Assembly (NCBI GenBank): GCA_964453435.1
Contig: CAYVQZ010000013.1
Coordinates: 14,465-78,464 of the forward strand
DNA: 64,000 bases
DNA from: CAYVQZ01 sp964453435
GTDB taxonomy: Bacteria > Abyssobacteria > SURF-5
Direction: 5' to 3'
Of the stretch, positions 26,138 through 35,948 are shown in pieces (position 1 is the first letter of the stretch; every line of letters begins with the position of its first letter). Under the pieces are notes generated by a model that made no database searches, had not been told where the DNA came from, and was given only the letters and a program-made list of their open reading frames with translations. A program made the translations under genes and the position numbers.

Positions 26138-26848
26138 CTATGTCGGGATTTTGGCAAGCACATTCTTGATTTGGGTGACGACACTCTGGGGGAGCCTCAT
26201 GCGGACGGTTCCGGCGTATTCCAATGTGTAGTCTTCGGCACGCGTGAGGACGTCGATGCGCATCTGGTCCTGCCGAGCGATTCGGCTCAATTCGTGAAGG
26301 TCGCCGCGTTCGAACAGGTAGAACTTGGTTTTCAACGACTCGGCGGCGGCGCCTTCCCCGAAACCGAAGGTGAGCGCAATCGTCTGCGTGCTCATATCGC
26401 AGTCCGCCAATACGTCGATATACCCTTCGGCGTTGTCCGGGTCGTTGAGCTTCACAATAAATACCACCCTGTCATTCGTATCCAGGGTATGGCAGATGTC
26501 GCTGCTTGAGAAATAATTCACCATCCACTGCGGGAGCACGTAATTCTCTGCGCCCTCTTCCAACAGCTCGCGGTACTCGTAACCGGTGACATTGGCAAAG
26601 GAGGCCGCCTCTGTTGCATCTTCATCCGTCTCGGAAACGCCGGAAGCGACGTGTTTGTCTGTTTCTGTGGTCGGTGCTTCCGTCTCTTCCTCTGACGGCG
26701 CTTTCCTTCGTGATTCCACCGCTTGGGCGTGCGCCTCCATCGCTGCTATTGTGGGCGTGTCGAGTTCGACCCGGGACTCGGTAAAGAGATAACATAATAA
26801 GCCAAAACCCGAGACTAGCAAGAGCGACAGTAAAATTACCGAACCCAT
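26138..26848 (-). CDS. Membrane-anchored protein of unknown function
   Basis: 236 residues. One N-terminal hydrophobic helix (about 3-24) is followed by an acidic Thr/Glu-rich linker (about 45-85) and a compact C-terminal domain of about 150 residues with alternating strands. No motif I recognise. Two cysteines (in SDICHTL and LADCDM) could bond outside the membrane. It begins 61 nt after the YihY gene ends on the same strand, so the two probably share a transcript. Confidence 0.75.
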   Translation of the reverse strand: MGSVILLSLLLVSGFGLLCYLFTESRVELDTPTIAAMEAHAQAVESRRKAPSEEETEAPTTETDKHVASGVSETDEDATEAASFANVTGYEYRELLEEGAENYVLPQWMVNYFSSSDICHTLDTNDRVVFIVKLNDPDNAEGYIDVLADCDMSTQTIALTFGFGEGAAAESLKTKFYLFERGDLHELSRIARQDQMRIDVLTRAEDYTLEYAGTVRMRLPQSVVTQIKNVLAKIPT

Positions 26849-26909
26849 CGAATGCGTACCTCCCTCCGTTCTCCGTTTGAGACGTTAGTGCTCTCGGGCG
26901 TCGCGCCCT

Positions 26910-28175
26910 TCATTCCGGCTCATTATCAACCAGCATCTGCATGTTCAGGTCATCCAGTGACGAATCCATATCCCGGGTTATCTGTTGGAACGACTCTCGC
27001 AATTTTCTCGAGACGGGGTCCTTCACCGTGTCCGGCGCGAGCAACTTTTTGCCGGAAACAGCCTCGATGACCTCGCGAACCGTCATTTTCGACGGATGTC
27101 GCGCGGGAACGTAATCTTTCTCTTCGGTGAAAAAAACCAAACGCTCGTCGGTCAGCCGGTTCAGGATTTCGCCCAGAATTTCGGATGGGATTCCGATCTC
27201 TTTGAGACGGTCGATCGTACCGGCCGCTGTGTCGCCGTCGTTGAACCGTCGTACAATTTCCGCCATGGTGCGAACCGAGAAGAAATCCAAGTAATCCGCC
27301 AACTGAGCCTGACTCAGCCGACTCTCGCTTTTCGGGTACTGCACGGCGTATGCCACTTCGGAACCGAACAAGACGATGACCCACGTGAGGTAGACCCACA
27401 ACAGGAACACGGGAACAGCTCCCAGAGAGCCGTATATCCTGTCGAACTGGGTCATGCTGGTGATGTACCAGTTGAATCCGCCTTTGGCGAGCTCCCAGAG
27501 CGTCGCTCCCGCAACGGCGCCGACCACGGCGGCCCGAACTCGCACATGGGTGTACGGCACGAATTGATACGCCAGGTAGAATGCGAGCCCGTTCAGGGAA
27601 TAGGTCAACAGCCGAAGGGAAAATGCCTCATTCCCCTTTGCGGTGAACTTCGCTGCGATGTAAAACGAGGCGAAAACGAGGAGAGGAGATGCGGTCAGAA
27701 CCGTCCAGAACGAGGTAAACTTGCTCCGAAACGGCCTTCGCTGCTTTGCGTGCCAGATAATATTTATTGTGTGCTCGATGGTGTTGAACAGGAAAATGGC
27801 CGCAATAAACAGGGCCATGATTCCGAATATTCCCAGCAGGGTCACGTTCTCGGTGTATTGTACAAGGTACTGGCGGATAACGTCGGTCCGCGTCGGCACC
27901 AGGTTTCTGAAAAGGAAATCCTCCACCCTGCCGCGCAGTTGGCTGAACGCTTCAAGTTTCGTGATGAAGGAAAAGAAAATTGCGGTGACGGGAACGAGCG
28001 CCAGGAGACTGGCGAACGCCAGCGCGCTGGCGCGTTGAAGACACTGGTCGGCAAAGAATTCCTCGAATGCGCGTACGAGGACCCTGAAGGGATAGATGAC
28101 AATTCTTCCCTTCAGCGAAAAATGTGACAGCTCGCCCTCGCGCAGGTGACGGAAGGAGTCGGCAACTTTTTCCAA
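26910..28175 (-). CDS. YihY/BrkB-family membrane protein, copy 1
   Basis: A 421-residue polytopic membrane protein of the YihY (formerly misnamed RNase BN) family, whose function is not established. About six transmembrane helices span residues 35-290, with family signatures ASALAFASLLALVPV and YGSLGAVPVFLLWVYLTW. The C-terminal ~130 residues resemble a winged helix (IDRLKEIGIPSEILGEILNRL). A second YihY protein is at 57435-58760. It lies directly upstream of a hypothetical membrane protein. Confidence 0.92.
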   Translation of the reverse strand: MEKVADSFRHLREGELSHFSLKGRIVIYPFRVLVRAFEEFFADQCLQRASALAFASLLALVPVTAIFFSFITKLEAFSQLRGRVEDFLFRNLVPTRTDVIRQYLVQYTENVTLLGIFGIMALFIAAIFLFNTIEHTINIIWHAKQRRPFRSKFTSFWTVLTASPLLVFASFYIAAKFTAKGNEAFSLRLLTYSLNGLAFYLAYQFVPYTHVRVRAAVVGAVAGATLWELAKGGFNWYITSMTQFDRIYGSLGAVPVFLLWVYLTWVIVLFGSEVAYAVQYPKSESRLSQAQLADYLDFFSVRTMAEIVRRFNDGDTAAGTIDRLKEIGIPSEILGEILNRLTDERLVFFTEEKDYVPARHPSKMTVREVIEAVSGKKLLAPDTVKDPVSRKLRESFQQITRDMDSSLDDLNMQMLVDNEPE

Positions 28176-28365
28176 AAGGTGGTCCGTCGTTCATTCCTCC
28201 GCACGAAGCATCGCATCCAAAGGGAACGCCGCATGAAATATTACCAGAGCCTTCCGGCTTTGTCAAAAGTCATATGACCGAAGCAGCGTCGTTTCATTTT
28301 GGTCCGTTCGAGACAATGAAGGGAGTGGCGGAAAGAGGGCGGCGTGATTGCGAAGCAGTGTCGCT

Positions 28366-29295
28366 TTATCCCGCGCGCAACCCCTGGCATGAGTCGCGCC
28401 GTTCGAGTTCGGCATCGATAGCGGCAATCGTTCTGCGCTTTTCTCTCGCCCATTTCGGCGCCAGTAAGACAGAGGAAGGACCATCTGCGGTCAGTCTTTG
28501 AATGGAAATATCGGCGGGAATGTATTCGAGAAAATCGCACACAAGCCCGACATACTCGTCGAATTCCAAGGGTCTGAATCTGCCTTCGACAAATTCCTTC
28601 TCGAGCGGCGTGTCCTTGAGCACGTGCATGAGGTGGATTTTCAGGCTGTCGATATCCATTTGCCCGACCGCCCGAGCTGTTTCCATCATGTCTTCATGGG
28701 ATTCTCCGGGCAGGCCCAAGATTACGTGCACGCACACTTTCAGGCCGCGTCGCTTCGTTCTCTCGAGCGCGTCGAGAAACGCGGCATAGTCGTGTCTCCG
28801 GTTTACGAGTTCGAGCGTTCTGTCGTGAATCGTCTGCAACCCATACTCGACCCACACTTCGTGAGTGGATTGATACCGGTCGATCAAATCGAACACCGGC
28901 TCGGGCACGCAGTCGGGACGAGTGCCTATAGAGAGAGCGACAACGTCTTTATGTTCGAGCGCGGCATCGTAATGCGACCTCAGTTTCTCGAGGGGAGCAT
29001 AAGTATTGGTGTACGCCTGGAAGTAGGCAATGAACTTCTCCGCTTTGTAGCGCTTGCGCATGAACTCGATTCCCCGCTCCACCTGTTCCCGCACAGGCGC
29101 CGGCGCGCGGCGCGTGTTGGCGCTGAAACCGAGGTTATTGCAATATGTGCAGCCTCCCCACCCCAGATGTCCGTCGCGGTTCGGGCACGTGAAACCGGCG
29201 TCTATCGTTACCTTGAAAACCTTGCAGCCAAAACGCTCCCTGAGATACTCGCTGAATTGATAATATCTTTTTCTTTTGAAAACGGCCTGTTGCAT
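28366..29295 (-). CDS. YhcC-like radical SAM protein (TIGR01212 type)
   Basis: A 309-residue radical SAM enzyme of the YhcC family, whose reaction is unproven. The cluster-binding cysteines form Cx11Cx2C in CPNRDGHLGWGGCTYC near 38-53, typical of this group. FQAYTNTYAP and the glycine-rich LGLPGE follow. A -10 TATAAT lies at 29314-29319, and AGGTG precedes the ATG. No substrate can be inferred from neighbours, which are repair and membrane genes. Confidence 0.92.
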   Translation of the reverse strand: MQQAVFKRKRYYQFSEYLRERFGCKVFKVTIDAGFTCPNRDGHLGWGGCTYCNNLGFSANTRRAPAPVREQVERGIEFMRKRYKAEKFIAYFQAYTNTYAPLEKLRSHYDAALEHKDVVALSIGTRPDCVPEPVFDLIDRYQSTHEVWVEYGLQTIHDRTLELVNRRHDYAAFLDALERTKRRGLKVCVHVILGLPGESHEDMMETARAVGQMDIDSLKIHLMHVLKDTPLEKEFVEGRFRPLEFDEYVGLVCDFLEYIPADISIQRLTADGPSSVLLAPKWAREKRRTIAAIDAELERRDSCQGLRAG

Positions 29296-29313
29296 AGAAC
29301 ATCACCTGCTACC

Positions 29314-29319
29314 ATTATA
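29314..29319 (-). promoter_or_regulatory. Probable -10 box of the YhcC-like gene
   Basis: TATAAT on the minus strand 19 nt before the ATG. No good -35 is seen at 16-18 bp, so activator dependence is possible. Confidence 0.45.
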
Positions 29320-29498
29320 AACCAGGCGGCGCCGGAATTCCAGGCAGCGGGCAAACGAATTAAGACAATCGCGGGCGGCTCGTCACGGTCATCTGAAGCG
29401 TGGCGGCTCGTTCGAACTCGCGGAGAACAGGAATAGGTTTTCTTGACGCCAGGGTCGGATTGTCCATTCGAAACGTCCGGTCGCAGCCTCCGCGCAAA

Positions 29499-30020
29499 TC
29501 AGACGGAAGCGCCGAGCTCGCGCACTAATTGCTCCGGGAGAATGTCACGGTTGGCCGGTGTCACCCGGATGAGTTTGGTGTCGGCTCTCGCTTTAATTGA
29601 ATCGGCAAAAGGATTCGTTTTGAGCATGATCACAGCCAGCACGGGAGACGCCGACTCCAGGGCGCTGAGCACTCTTTCCCGAAATGACCGCGAGAATAGT
29701 TCCATTTTGCCGATTTCATCAATCACGACGGTCTTCTCCTGCGTCACAGCGTTGTCAATAGCGGGAATGGCGATCGTTTCGAATGAGCGGATATCAACGC
29801 CGTATCTGCCGACACGGTTCTTATTCCTAATAGTCGTACGTGACAACACGGCGCGGGCGCCGTCGGGGGTCACAACATCGAATCCCACTCTCGCATTCCC
29901 ATCCCGCTTCTCTTCGGTATAGAAACCACCGACTGCGGGGCCGAGGAGCCGGGCAACCTCCTTCACCACCGTGGTTTTTCCAACTCCCGGAACACCTGTC
30001 AAGAGAATATTTGCGGGCAT
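29499..30020 (-). CDS. THEP1-type nucleoside-triphosphatase
   Basis: A 173-residue P-loop NTPase of the THEP1 family, mainly known from archaea, Thermotogales and Aquifex, with broad nucleotide hydrolysis in vitro. Walker A is GVPGVGKTT near 8-16. Walker B is VVIDEIGKMELFS near 98-110, diagnostic of the family. It starts 15 nt after the uvrA stop and is certainly cotranscribed with it. Its cellular role is unknown. The pairing may be incidental. Confidence 0.93.
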   Translation of the reverse strand: MPANILLTGVPGVGKTTVVKEVARLLGPAVGGFYTEEKRDGNARVGFDVVTPDGARAVLSRTTIRNKNRVGRYGVDIRSFETIAIPAIDNAVTQEKTVVIDEIGKMELFSRSFRERVLSALESASPVLAVIMLKTNPFADSIKARADTKLIRVTPANRDILPEQLVRELGASV

Positions 30021-30035
30021 CGCCGTCGCACAGTC

Positions 30036-32807
30036 TCAAACGGTTGCGCGAATTTTGCCGTGCAGATAAGTTTCGAGAAAGCGGCCGGTATGGGAGCGTC
30101 TCGTTTCCATAATTTTTTCCGCTGGCCCGGCGGCTACAACCCAACCGCCCTCGTCTCCGCCCTCCGGGCCCAAATCAATCACGTAACTTGCGCATTTGAT
30201 AACTTCCATATTGTGTTCGATAACGACAACCGAATTTCCCATGTCCACAAGGGTGTTGAAACAGTCGATTAATTTATCAATATCGTGGAAATGAAGGCCG
30301 GTAGTCGGTTCGTCGAATATGAACAACGTATCGCAGGTTTGCTCAACTCCGATGTGCGAGGCAAGCTTCAGGCGCTGGGCCTCGCCCCCCGAAAGGGTGT
30401 TCGCCGGTTGTCCCAGTTTGAGATAACCGAGCCCGGTGTCGCCGAGCACTTTTAGACGTTTGTGCAGAGTCGAAGGCGAATCGAAAAACGCGATTGCCTC
30501 CTGAACGGTCATACAGAGCACGTCGTGGATCGTCTTGTCACGGTATCGCACGTCGAGAATCTCCGGCTTATATCTCTTGCCGCCGCATGCATCGCACGTA
30601 ACAAAAACGTCTGCGAAAAACTGCATCTCGACCTTCAGCGCTCCTTCACCTTTGCATCGAGGACAGCGTCCGCCGGATACGTTAAACGAGAATTGGCTTG
30701 GAGTCAGTTGTCGCAAGTGGGCCGACATTGTGGAAGCAAACAGATTCCGTATGTCGGTAAATCCATGGATATAGGTTATGGGGTTGGACCGTGGCGTGCG
30801 GCCAATCGGCGACTGGTCCACCATAACAACCTTTCGAATATGTTGCAGCCCCAAGATTGCGTCGTGTTCGCCGGGACGCTCGGTAGCCAACCCTTTCTCT
30901 CTCAGAACCGCTCGGTAGAGTACATTCTCCAACAGGGTGCTCTTACCGGAACCCGACACGCCGGTAACACATACAAACGTGGACAGGGGAATGTCGACGT
31001 CAATACTCTTCAGGTTGTGTTCACGTGCCCCCAATACGCGGAGATATTTTCGCGGAGCCGGCCGCTTCATCTGAAGGCAGCCCACGTTTCGGCGTCCGGC
31101 CAGGTACTGGCCGGTAAGCGACTTCCGCGACCGCTTCAAAGCGTCGACGGACCCTTGAAAGACAATCCTGCCTCCTCGCTCGCCTGCGCCGGGACCAAGG
31201 TCAACGACCTCGTCCGCAGCGGAAATCATGTCGGCGTCGTGTTCTACGACAAGCACCGTGTTGCCAGCGTCTCGCAGCTTCTCGAGAATAGCAATCAGTT
31301 TGGCGTTGTCCCGCGGATGCATCCCAATGCTGGGCTCATCCAAAACATACAGCGTTTCGGTAAGACCGGAGCCGAGGCAGGAGGCCAAACTGATCCTCTG
31401 AGCCTCCCCGCCCGACAGCGTGCGCGTCAACCGGTCAAGCGTAACGTAGTCGAGACCGACATCGACCAAATAGGTCAGCCGCCGCCGTATTTCTCCGAGC
31501 AGAAAGTCGGCGATTTCAATCTGTTGCTGCGACAAGCCGAGACTTTCAAGAAACTCCATTGCATGAGTGACTCGTTTGCGGCAAACATCGGCAATGGAGT
31601 TTCCGTCAATCCTCACCGCCAGCGCTTCGGGTTTCAATCGAGCGCCTTTACACTCGGGACAGGCGACATAACCGCGGAATCGACTGAGCAGGACCCTTAC
31701 ATGGACCTTGTACTTTTTCTTCTCGAGCATCTGGAAAAACTTGCGGATACCGGGAAAATATCCCTTCCCCTCCATAATCAGCTTGATATGCTTGTTCGAG
31801 AGCGATTCGAAGGGAGCGTCCAGCGGCAGCCCTTCCTTGTCTGCGATGAGCCTGAGTTCCGCCATCGGCCACTCATAGTTCGGAAACGTCCAGGGCTTGA
31901 CCGCTCCCTCATTCAATGATTTGGCCTTATCGGGAATCACAAGGTCCATGTCGATCTCGATGATGTTTCCAAATCCGTTACATTTCGGGCACGCCCCCAG
32001 AGGACTGTTGAAGGAGAACAGTTGAGGGAAGGGGTCGTCGTATTCTGCTCCGCACCGAACGCATATGTGACGATTCGTAAACTTCAAGGTCGGGCCGTCG
32101 ACGAAACGCACCTCCAAATTCCCTTTGCCCTCACTGTAAGCGAGTTCCAGCGAGTCCGCAAGCCGTGAGCGCGCCTCGGCTCCCACGCTTATGCGGTCCA
32201 CAACCAATCCCCAGGGAATGCCTGTGAGCGGAGCATGCGTAATCGCTTCTTCTATCGTTGTCACCGCGCCATCGAGCATCAGCCTGGCAAAACCGCGTCT
32301 TCTCAGTTCCGAGAATTTCTCCGCCACCGACTCATCCACAAGTCCCAGCGGAGCAATTATATACGCACGACCGCCGGGAAAAGCGTCTAATTGATTGCAA
32401 ATATCCTCGACCGAGTGACGAGTTACCGGAAGATCGCATGTCTTACAGTGAATCTGGCCGACGCGGGCAAAAAGGAGGCGGAGATAATCATATATTTCGG
32501 TGGCGGTGCCTATGGTGGAACGCGAGCTTCGCGTCGGCGGTCTCTGCTGGATCGCTATAGCGGGAGGGATACCCTCGACACTTTCAATAGAGGGTTTGTC
32601 CATTTTTTCGAGAAACTGGCGGGCATATGCGGACAGCGACTCGACATAGCGACGCTGGCCTTCGGCATAGATAGTATCAAAAGCAAGGCTGGACTTTCCG
32701 GAACCGCTGACACCGGTTATTACCGTAAGCTTGTTGCGTTTAATATCCAGATTTATGTTTTTAAGATTGTGGACTCGGATGCCACGGAATCTTATGACAC
32801 GGGTCAT
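30036..32807 (-). CDS. uvrA: Excinuclease ABC subunit A
   Basis: DNA-damage recognition ATPase of nucleotide excision repair. 923 residues with two ABC ATPase modules: Walker A GVSGSGKSSLAF near 31 and GVSGSGKSTLLE near 625. ABC signatures LSGGEAQR occur twice, and Cys pairs for the zinc modules include CVRCG/CPKCN and CPRCKG/CDACGG. The frame is open to an ATG at 32864, but that codon lies upstream of the -10 box. The ATG at 32807 (MTRVIRFRGIRVHNLKN) is the true start and matches family N-termini. Confidence 0.97.
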   Translation of the reverse strand: MTRVIRFRGIRVHNLKNINLDIKRNKLTVITGVSGSGKSSLAFDTIYAEGQRRYVESLSAYARQFLEKMDKPSIESVEGIPPAIAIQQRPPTRSSRSTIGTATEIYDYLRLLFARVGQIHCKTCDLPVTRHSVEDICNQLDAFPGGRAYIIAPLGLVDESVAEKFSELRRRGFARLMLDGAVTTIEEAITHAPLTGIPWGLVVDRISVGAEARSRLADSLELAYSEGKGNLEVRFVDGPTLKFTNRHICVRCGAEYDDPFPQLFSFNSPLGACPKCNGFGNIIEIDMDLVIPDKAKSLNEGAVKPWTFPNYEWPMAELRLIADKEGLPLDAPFESLSNKHIKLIMEGKGYFPGIRKFFQMLEKKKYKVHVRVLLSRFRGYVACPECKGARLKPEALAVRIDGNSIADVCRKRVTHAMEFLESLGLSQQQIEIADFLLGEIRRRLTYLVDVGLDYVTLDRLTRTLSGGEAQRISLASCLGSGLTETLYVLDEPSIGMHPRDNAKLIAILEKLRDAGNTVLVVEHDADMISAADEVVDLGPGAGERGGRIVFQGSVDALKRSRKSLTGQYLAGRRNVGCLQMKRPAPRKYLRVLGAREHNLKSIDVDIPLSTFVCVTGVSGSGKSTLLENVLYRAVLREKGLATERPGEHDAILGLQHIRKVVMVDQSPIGRTPRSNPITYIHGFTDIRNLFASTMSAHLRQLTPSQFSFNVSGGRCPRCKGEGALKVEMQFFADVFVTCDACGGKRYKPEILDVRYRDKTIHDVLCMTVQEAIAFFDSPSTLHKRLKVLGDTGLGYLKLGQPANTLSGGEAQRLKLASHIGVEQTCDTLFIFDEPTTGLHFHDIDKLIDCFNTLVDMGNSVVVIEHNMEVIKCASYVIDLGPEGGDEGGWVVAAGPAEKIMETRRSHTGRFLETYLHGKIRATV

Positions 32808-32854
32808 AGTCACGCATCGCCGGAGTGAGAAATCGGACCATTGTGAAACAATCC

Positions 32855-32883
32855 ATTTTATCATCCCCCCGTGTCGCTGTCAA
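32855..32883 (-). promoter_or_regulatory. Sigma70 promoter of uvrA-THEP1
   Basis: TTGACA (32878-32883), 17-bp spacer, TAAAAT (32855-32860) on the minus strand; predicted start near 32848. The spacer holds a GGGGGG run. I see no clear LexA operator. Confidence 0.83.
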
Positions 32884-32970
32884 AAAGGGGGAAAGCTCGA
32901 AGTCTCCTCCGGGACAGGGGCACGGTCGGATGAGTAACCCCGTCGCAAGAACGCGCTGTAATACTTGGTG

Positions 32971-34527
32971 TCAGAGAGCTTCGGCAGGTTCAGAAACAGC
33001 GGGCTTCGAGACATTTCTGACAGGCGGTTCCTTGGGATTTAAACTCAGCGGAATACTTACGAAGAACGAACAGCCCCCTCCATTGTCCGATTCCACCCAC
33101 AAATGTCCGCCGTGAGCTTGCACTATCTTCTGAGCGGAGGCGAGCCCGACTCCGATTCCCTTTCGAATTCTGGAGCCGGACCTGGTGTGAAACAGATTGA
33201 ATATATCCTGCTTCTCTTTGTCGGGCACGCCGGGGCCGTCGTCACGAATGTGGAAGAGGACATTTTCGCCTTGGGTTCTCAAACCCATATCAACTGATTT
33301 CTTTGCGAACTTTATTGCATTGGTGACGAGATTTCCGATAACCCTTTGGAAATATTTTTCATCTACCTCGGCTATCAGTATCTTGCCCTCGACAGCTTGT
33401 TCCGGTTCCATTCCGTCAATTGTGAGGGTCTTTCCTTTTACATGGGCTTCGGAGCCATAGGTTCGGACAGTTTCGTACAAGACATTGAAAACATTAATTT
33501 TGCGGCTATCCAGCGTCATCGAACCGTATTCGAGCTTCTTGTATTCCAGGAAATCTTCAACCAGTCTGACGACGCCGTTACATGCCGTTTCAATCTTGTC
33601 GTAGTATTCAGCGTATTTTGAAGACGGGATCGTACCGTCTCTCATCATGTAAACAATGAACAGTATCGCGGAAACCGGATTCTTGATATCGTGCGTCAGC
33701 ATATAGAGGAGTTCCTCGCGCTCCGTCTCCAATGCCAGTTGAGCGGTAATGTCGCGAGCCAGTCCCTCGGTGCCGCGGAAATCATCGTTCTCGGCATATA
33801 TTCCTCTGGAATTGATCTCGAATATATGGAAACAGCCGTTCTTCGCTCGCAACCTTATCCGAAGCCCCTTTGTCAAGCGCTGTTCGTCTGTTCTCCGTTC
33901 GCGGAGAATGCGCTGGTAGCGTCGGTAGTCATCGTCGTGCACGATGGCAGAAAACGGTTTTCCCAACAATTCTTCCTTGTCGTATCCCAAAAGTTGACTC
34001 ACCTCTTCATTCACCGATGAAATGTTCCCCTCAGGGTCGAGATAATAAAGCAGATCGGGAACATTTTCCACGAGATGCCTGTACTTCTCTTCCGACAGCT
34101 TGAGGTCCTGTATCTTTTCTTCCAACTGGGTGGTAATCTGGTTGAAGGACTGAACAAGCATATTCATTTCGGACTGCTCATTCCGGATTTCCAAACGTTT
34201 CGACAGGTCGCCCTCAGCAATTTGCTTGGCCTCCCGCGAGGTTTTCAGGATAGTGTAAACTACAGTGCGCGAAAGCAGGTATCCCAGCGTGGAGACGGAC
34301 AATCCAAGCAACAGCAGGACGCTTATTTGAACCCAGAGAGCGAGATCAGGAAGCCACATGGTGACAATCATATACGTGGTAAGAAGCATGGGGATGACGC
34401 TCATGAGCGCAAACGAGAGCACGAGCCGGTACGTTATGCGTTCATCGAGAATATGTGAGAAGAGCTTTTTCTCTGGCGCCACGGAAAATCTCTTTCCTTG
34501 GGACGACCGCTCACGGAGGCCAGCCAA
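32971..34527 (-). CDS. Membrane PAS-domain sensor histidine kinase
   Basis: A 518-residue sensor kinase. Two transmembrane helices (about 36-58 and 65-87) with almost no periplasmic loop, a HAMP segment (88-140), a PAS domain (about 150-265) and a HisKA domain with phospho-acceptor His in LTHDIKNPVSA. The HATPase_c domain shows the N box NLVTNAIKFA, G1 DDGPGV and G2 GIGVGLA. The short loop suggests that it senses a cytoplasmic or membrane signal through PAS. No response regulator is adjacent, so it is an orphan kinase. Confidence 0.93.
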   Translation of the reverse strand: MAGLRERSSQGKRFSVAPEKKLFSHILDERITYRLVLSFALMSVIPMLLTTYMIVTMWLPDLALWVQISVLLLLGLSVSTLGYLLSRTVVYTILKTSREAKQIAEGDLSKRLEIRNEQSEMNMLVQSFNQITTQLEEKIQDLKLSEEKYRHLVENVPDLLYYLDPEGNISSVNEEVSQLLGYDKEELLGKPFSAIVHDDDYRRYQRILRERRTDEQRLTKGLRIRLRAKNGCFHIFEINSRGIYAENDDFRGTEGLARDITAQLALETEREELLYMLTHDIKNPVSAILFIVYMMRDGTIPSSKYAEYYDKIETACNGVVRLVEDFLEYKKLEYGSMTLDSRKINVFNVLYETVRTYGSEAHVKGKTLTIDGMEPEQAVEGKILIAEVDEKYFQRVIGNLVTNAIKFAKKSVDMGLRTQGENVLFHIRDDGPGVPDKEKQDIFNLFHTRSGSRIRKGIGVGLASAQKIVQAHGGHLWVESDNGGGCSFFVSIPLSLNPKEPPVRNVSKPAVSEPAEAL

Positions 34528-34955
34528 GATTTAGCAACCGGTTAACCAAAGCGAAAGGATATTTCTCTTGAAAACTCCGAGGAGCATGAATCATGCCAGA
34601 TTTATCACAGTAAAACGGGGAATATAGAATTTCGGCGAGGAACCGGGGAAGGATGCTTCAAAATAAGCGTCAGCCCTGACAAAAACAGGCAAAATGATGG
34701 GTCAAGGCGTCAGTTTTTCGGGCGGCTCCCGCAAAGATGACGCCGGAGAAAGCCGTCGAAAGAATCGCCTTCATCAGAGGACGCGCCGCTCTTGAACGTG
34801 GAATGTACAACATCGGCCTCCCCCGCACGTTTTCTGGTCAAATTCACGCGCCGGCGACCTCTCGAGTTTGTCCCGCGGTTCGAGGCGGTCCCCCAATCCA
34901 CGAGTCGCGCAAGAGATGGGCGATGCGCAGGGAACCTTTGCTGAGCCGTCCGGAA
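34528..34955. other. Intergenic region with no gene seen
   Basis: About 430 bp between the histidine kinase and the MBL hydrolase. The open frames on both strands have no ribosome binding site or recognisable product. I found no convincing promoter or terminator here. Confidence 0.4.
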
Positions 34956-35948
34956 TCAAACCTTCTGGTAATACATTGCGTCGTCGGATTGTTGTTTCAG
35001 AACCCGTTTTTCGTCGACCAGGATTCCCAGATTTCCGGCCACCTCGCTGAGGGCGAGATACAGGTCGTCAGGAGGAAGAAACAGAAAAACCGACCTGCAA
35101 ATTTCGTAAGGTGTTCGCCGGCCGTGCCGCAGAGAGCGTAAGATATGGAGTTGTCTTTTCCGATGACGGTTCAATATGGTTTCCACGATTTTTCCAAATC
35201 CGAGACATGCCTCGCCGTGGCCGGGCAAAATGAGCGAAAAATTCAGCCCAAGCAGTTTCTGCAAACTTTCGATATGCAGTTTCAAGGGGTTGTAATTACC
35301 GTCGTCTTCGAGGGAATCGACATCGATCAGGGGCGTAACACGGAAACTCGGCAACAGCGTATCTCCGGTAAAAAGGAGTCTCGATTGCTCGTCGGCGAGA
35401 CAGATGGACCCGCTCGAATGACCCGGGGTGTGAATCACCCGCAGCACGAAATTATCAAAGAGAATCTCATCGTCGTCCCGGAGAAGCCGAGCTTGATCGA
35501 GGCGGGGCAGCACTGCGGGGTCGTTCGGTTCTTCGACAATCGCTTCCAACAGGTCGCTGGGCACTCCCATTGATTGAAAGAGAGCTCTCTCCCTGTTGCG
35601 CTTCCATTCTTTCTGCTCCCGAGAAGGTTCCGTTACCCGCACGGCTTCGAGTTCGTGGCAGAAGACCTCAGCTCCGGACTCCTCCCGAATTCTCGCCGCG
35701 AGAGCTCGGTGGTCGGCGTGTCCGTGCGTGAGGATTATTCTCTTCAGGTCCCGAATACTTCCGCCTGCGGCGGAAATGCCATCGGTCAAGGCCTCAAAAG
35801 CGTCGTCGGTGGCCAAGCCGGCATCGATCAATGTCGGAAGCGTGTCTTCGATATAGAAGCAATTCGTTTTGAGGCCGGAAAAACAGTTGGGAATTTCAAT
35901 GCGATGGATTCCCTGCCGCGCGATTCTGCCTTGCCACGCCTCATTCAT
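34956..35948 (-). CDS. MBL-fold metallo-hydrolase
   Basis: A 330-residue metallo-beta-lactamase-fold hydrolase of the glyoxalase II/LACTB2-like type. The metal-binding motif is THGHADH near 74-80, with HTPGHSSG near 175, GDT near 196 and a late GHG. A helical C-terminal extension (about 260-330) looks like a winged helix, as in LACTB2-type enzymes. Its ATG overlaps the alpha/beta hydrolase stop by 4 nt, and it ends the long acyl-CoA gene run. It may cleave a thioester, but that is inference. Confidence 0.88.
   Translation of the reverse strand: MNEAWQGRIARQGIHRIEIPNCFSGLKTNCFYIEDTLPTLIDAGLATDDAFEALTDGISAAGGSIRDLKRIILTHGHADHRALAARIREESGAEVFCHELEAVRVTEPSREQKEWKRNRERALFQSMGVPSDLLEAIVEEPNDPAVLPRLDQARLLRDDDEILFDNFVLRVIHTPGHSSGSICLADEQSRLLFTGDTLLPSFRVTPLIDVDSLEDDGNYNPLKLHIESLQKLLGLNFSLILPGHGEACLGFGKIVETILNRHRKRQLHILRSLRHGRRTPYEICRSVFLFLPPDDLYLALSEVAGNLGILVDEKRVLKQQSDDAMYYQKV

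Noticed and set aside
26985..28127. 380-codon plus-strand frame opposite the YihY gene
   Set aside because: Antisense shadow of a recognised membrane protein. No ribosome binding site or family.
30462..31919. 485-codon plus-strand frame opposite uvrA
   Set aside because: Antisense shadow of uvrA, whose motifs are unambiguous.
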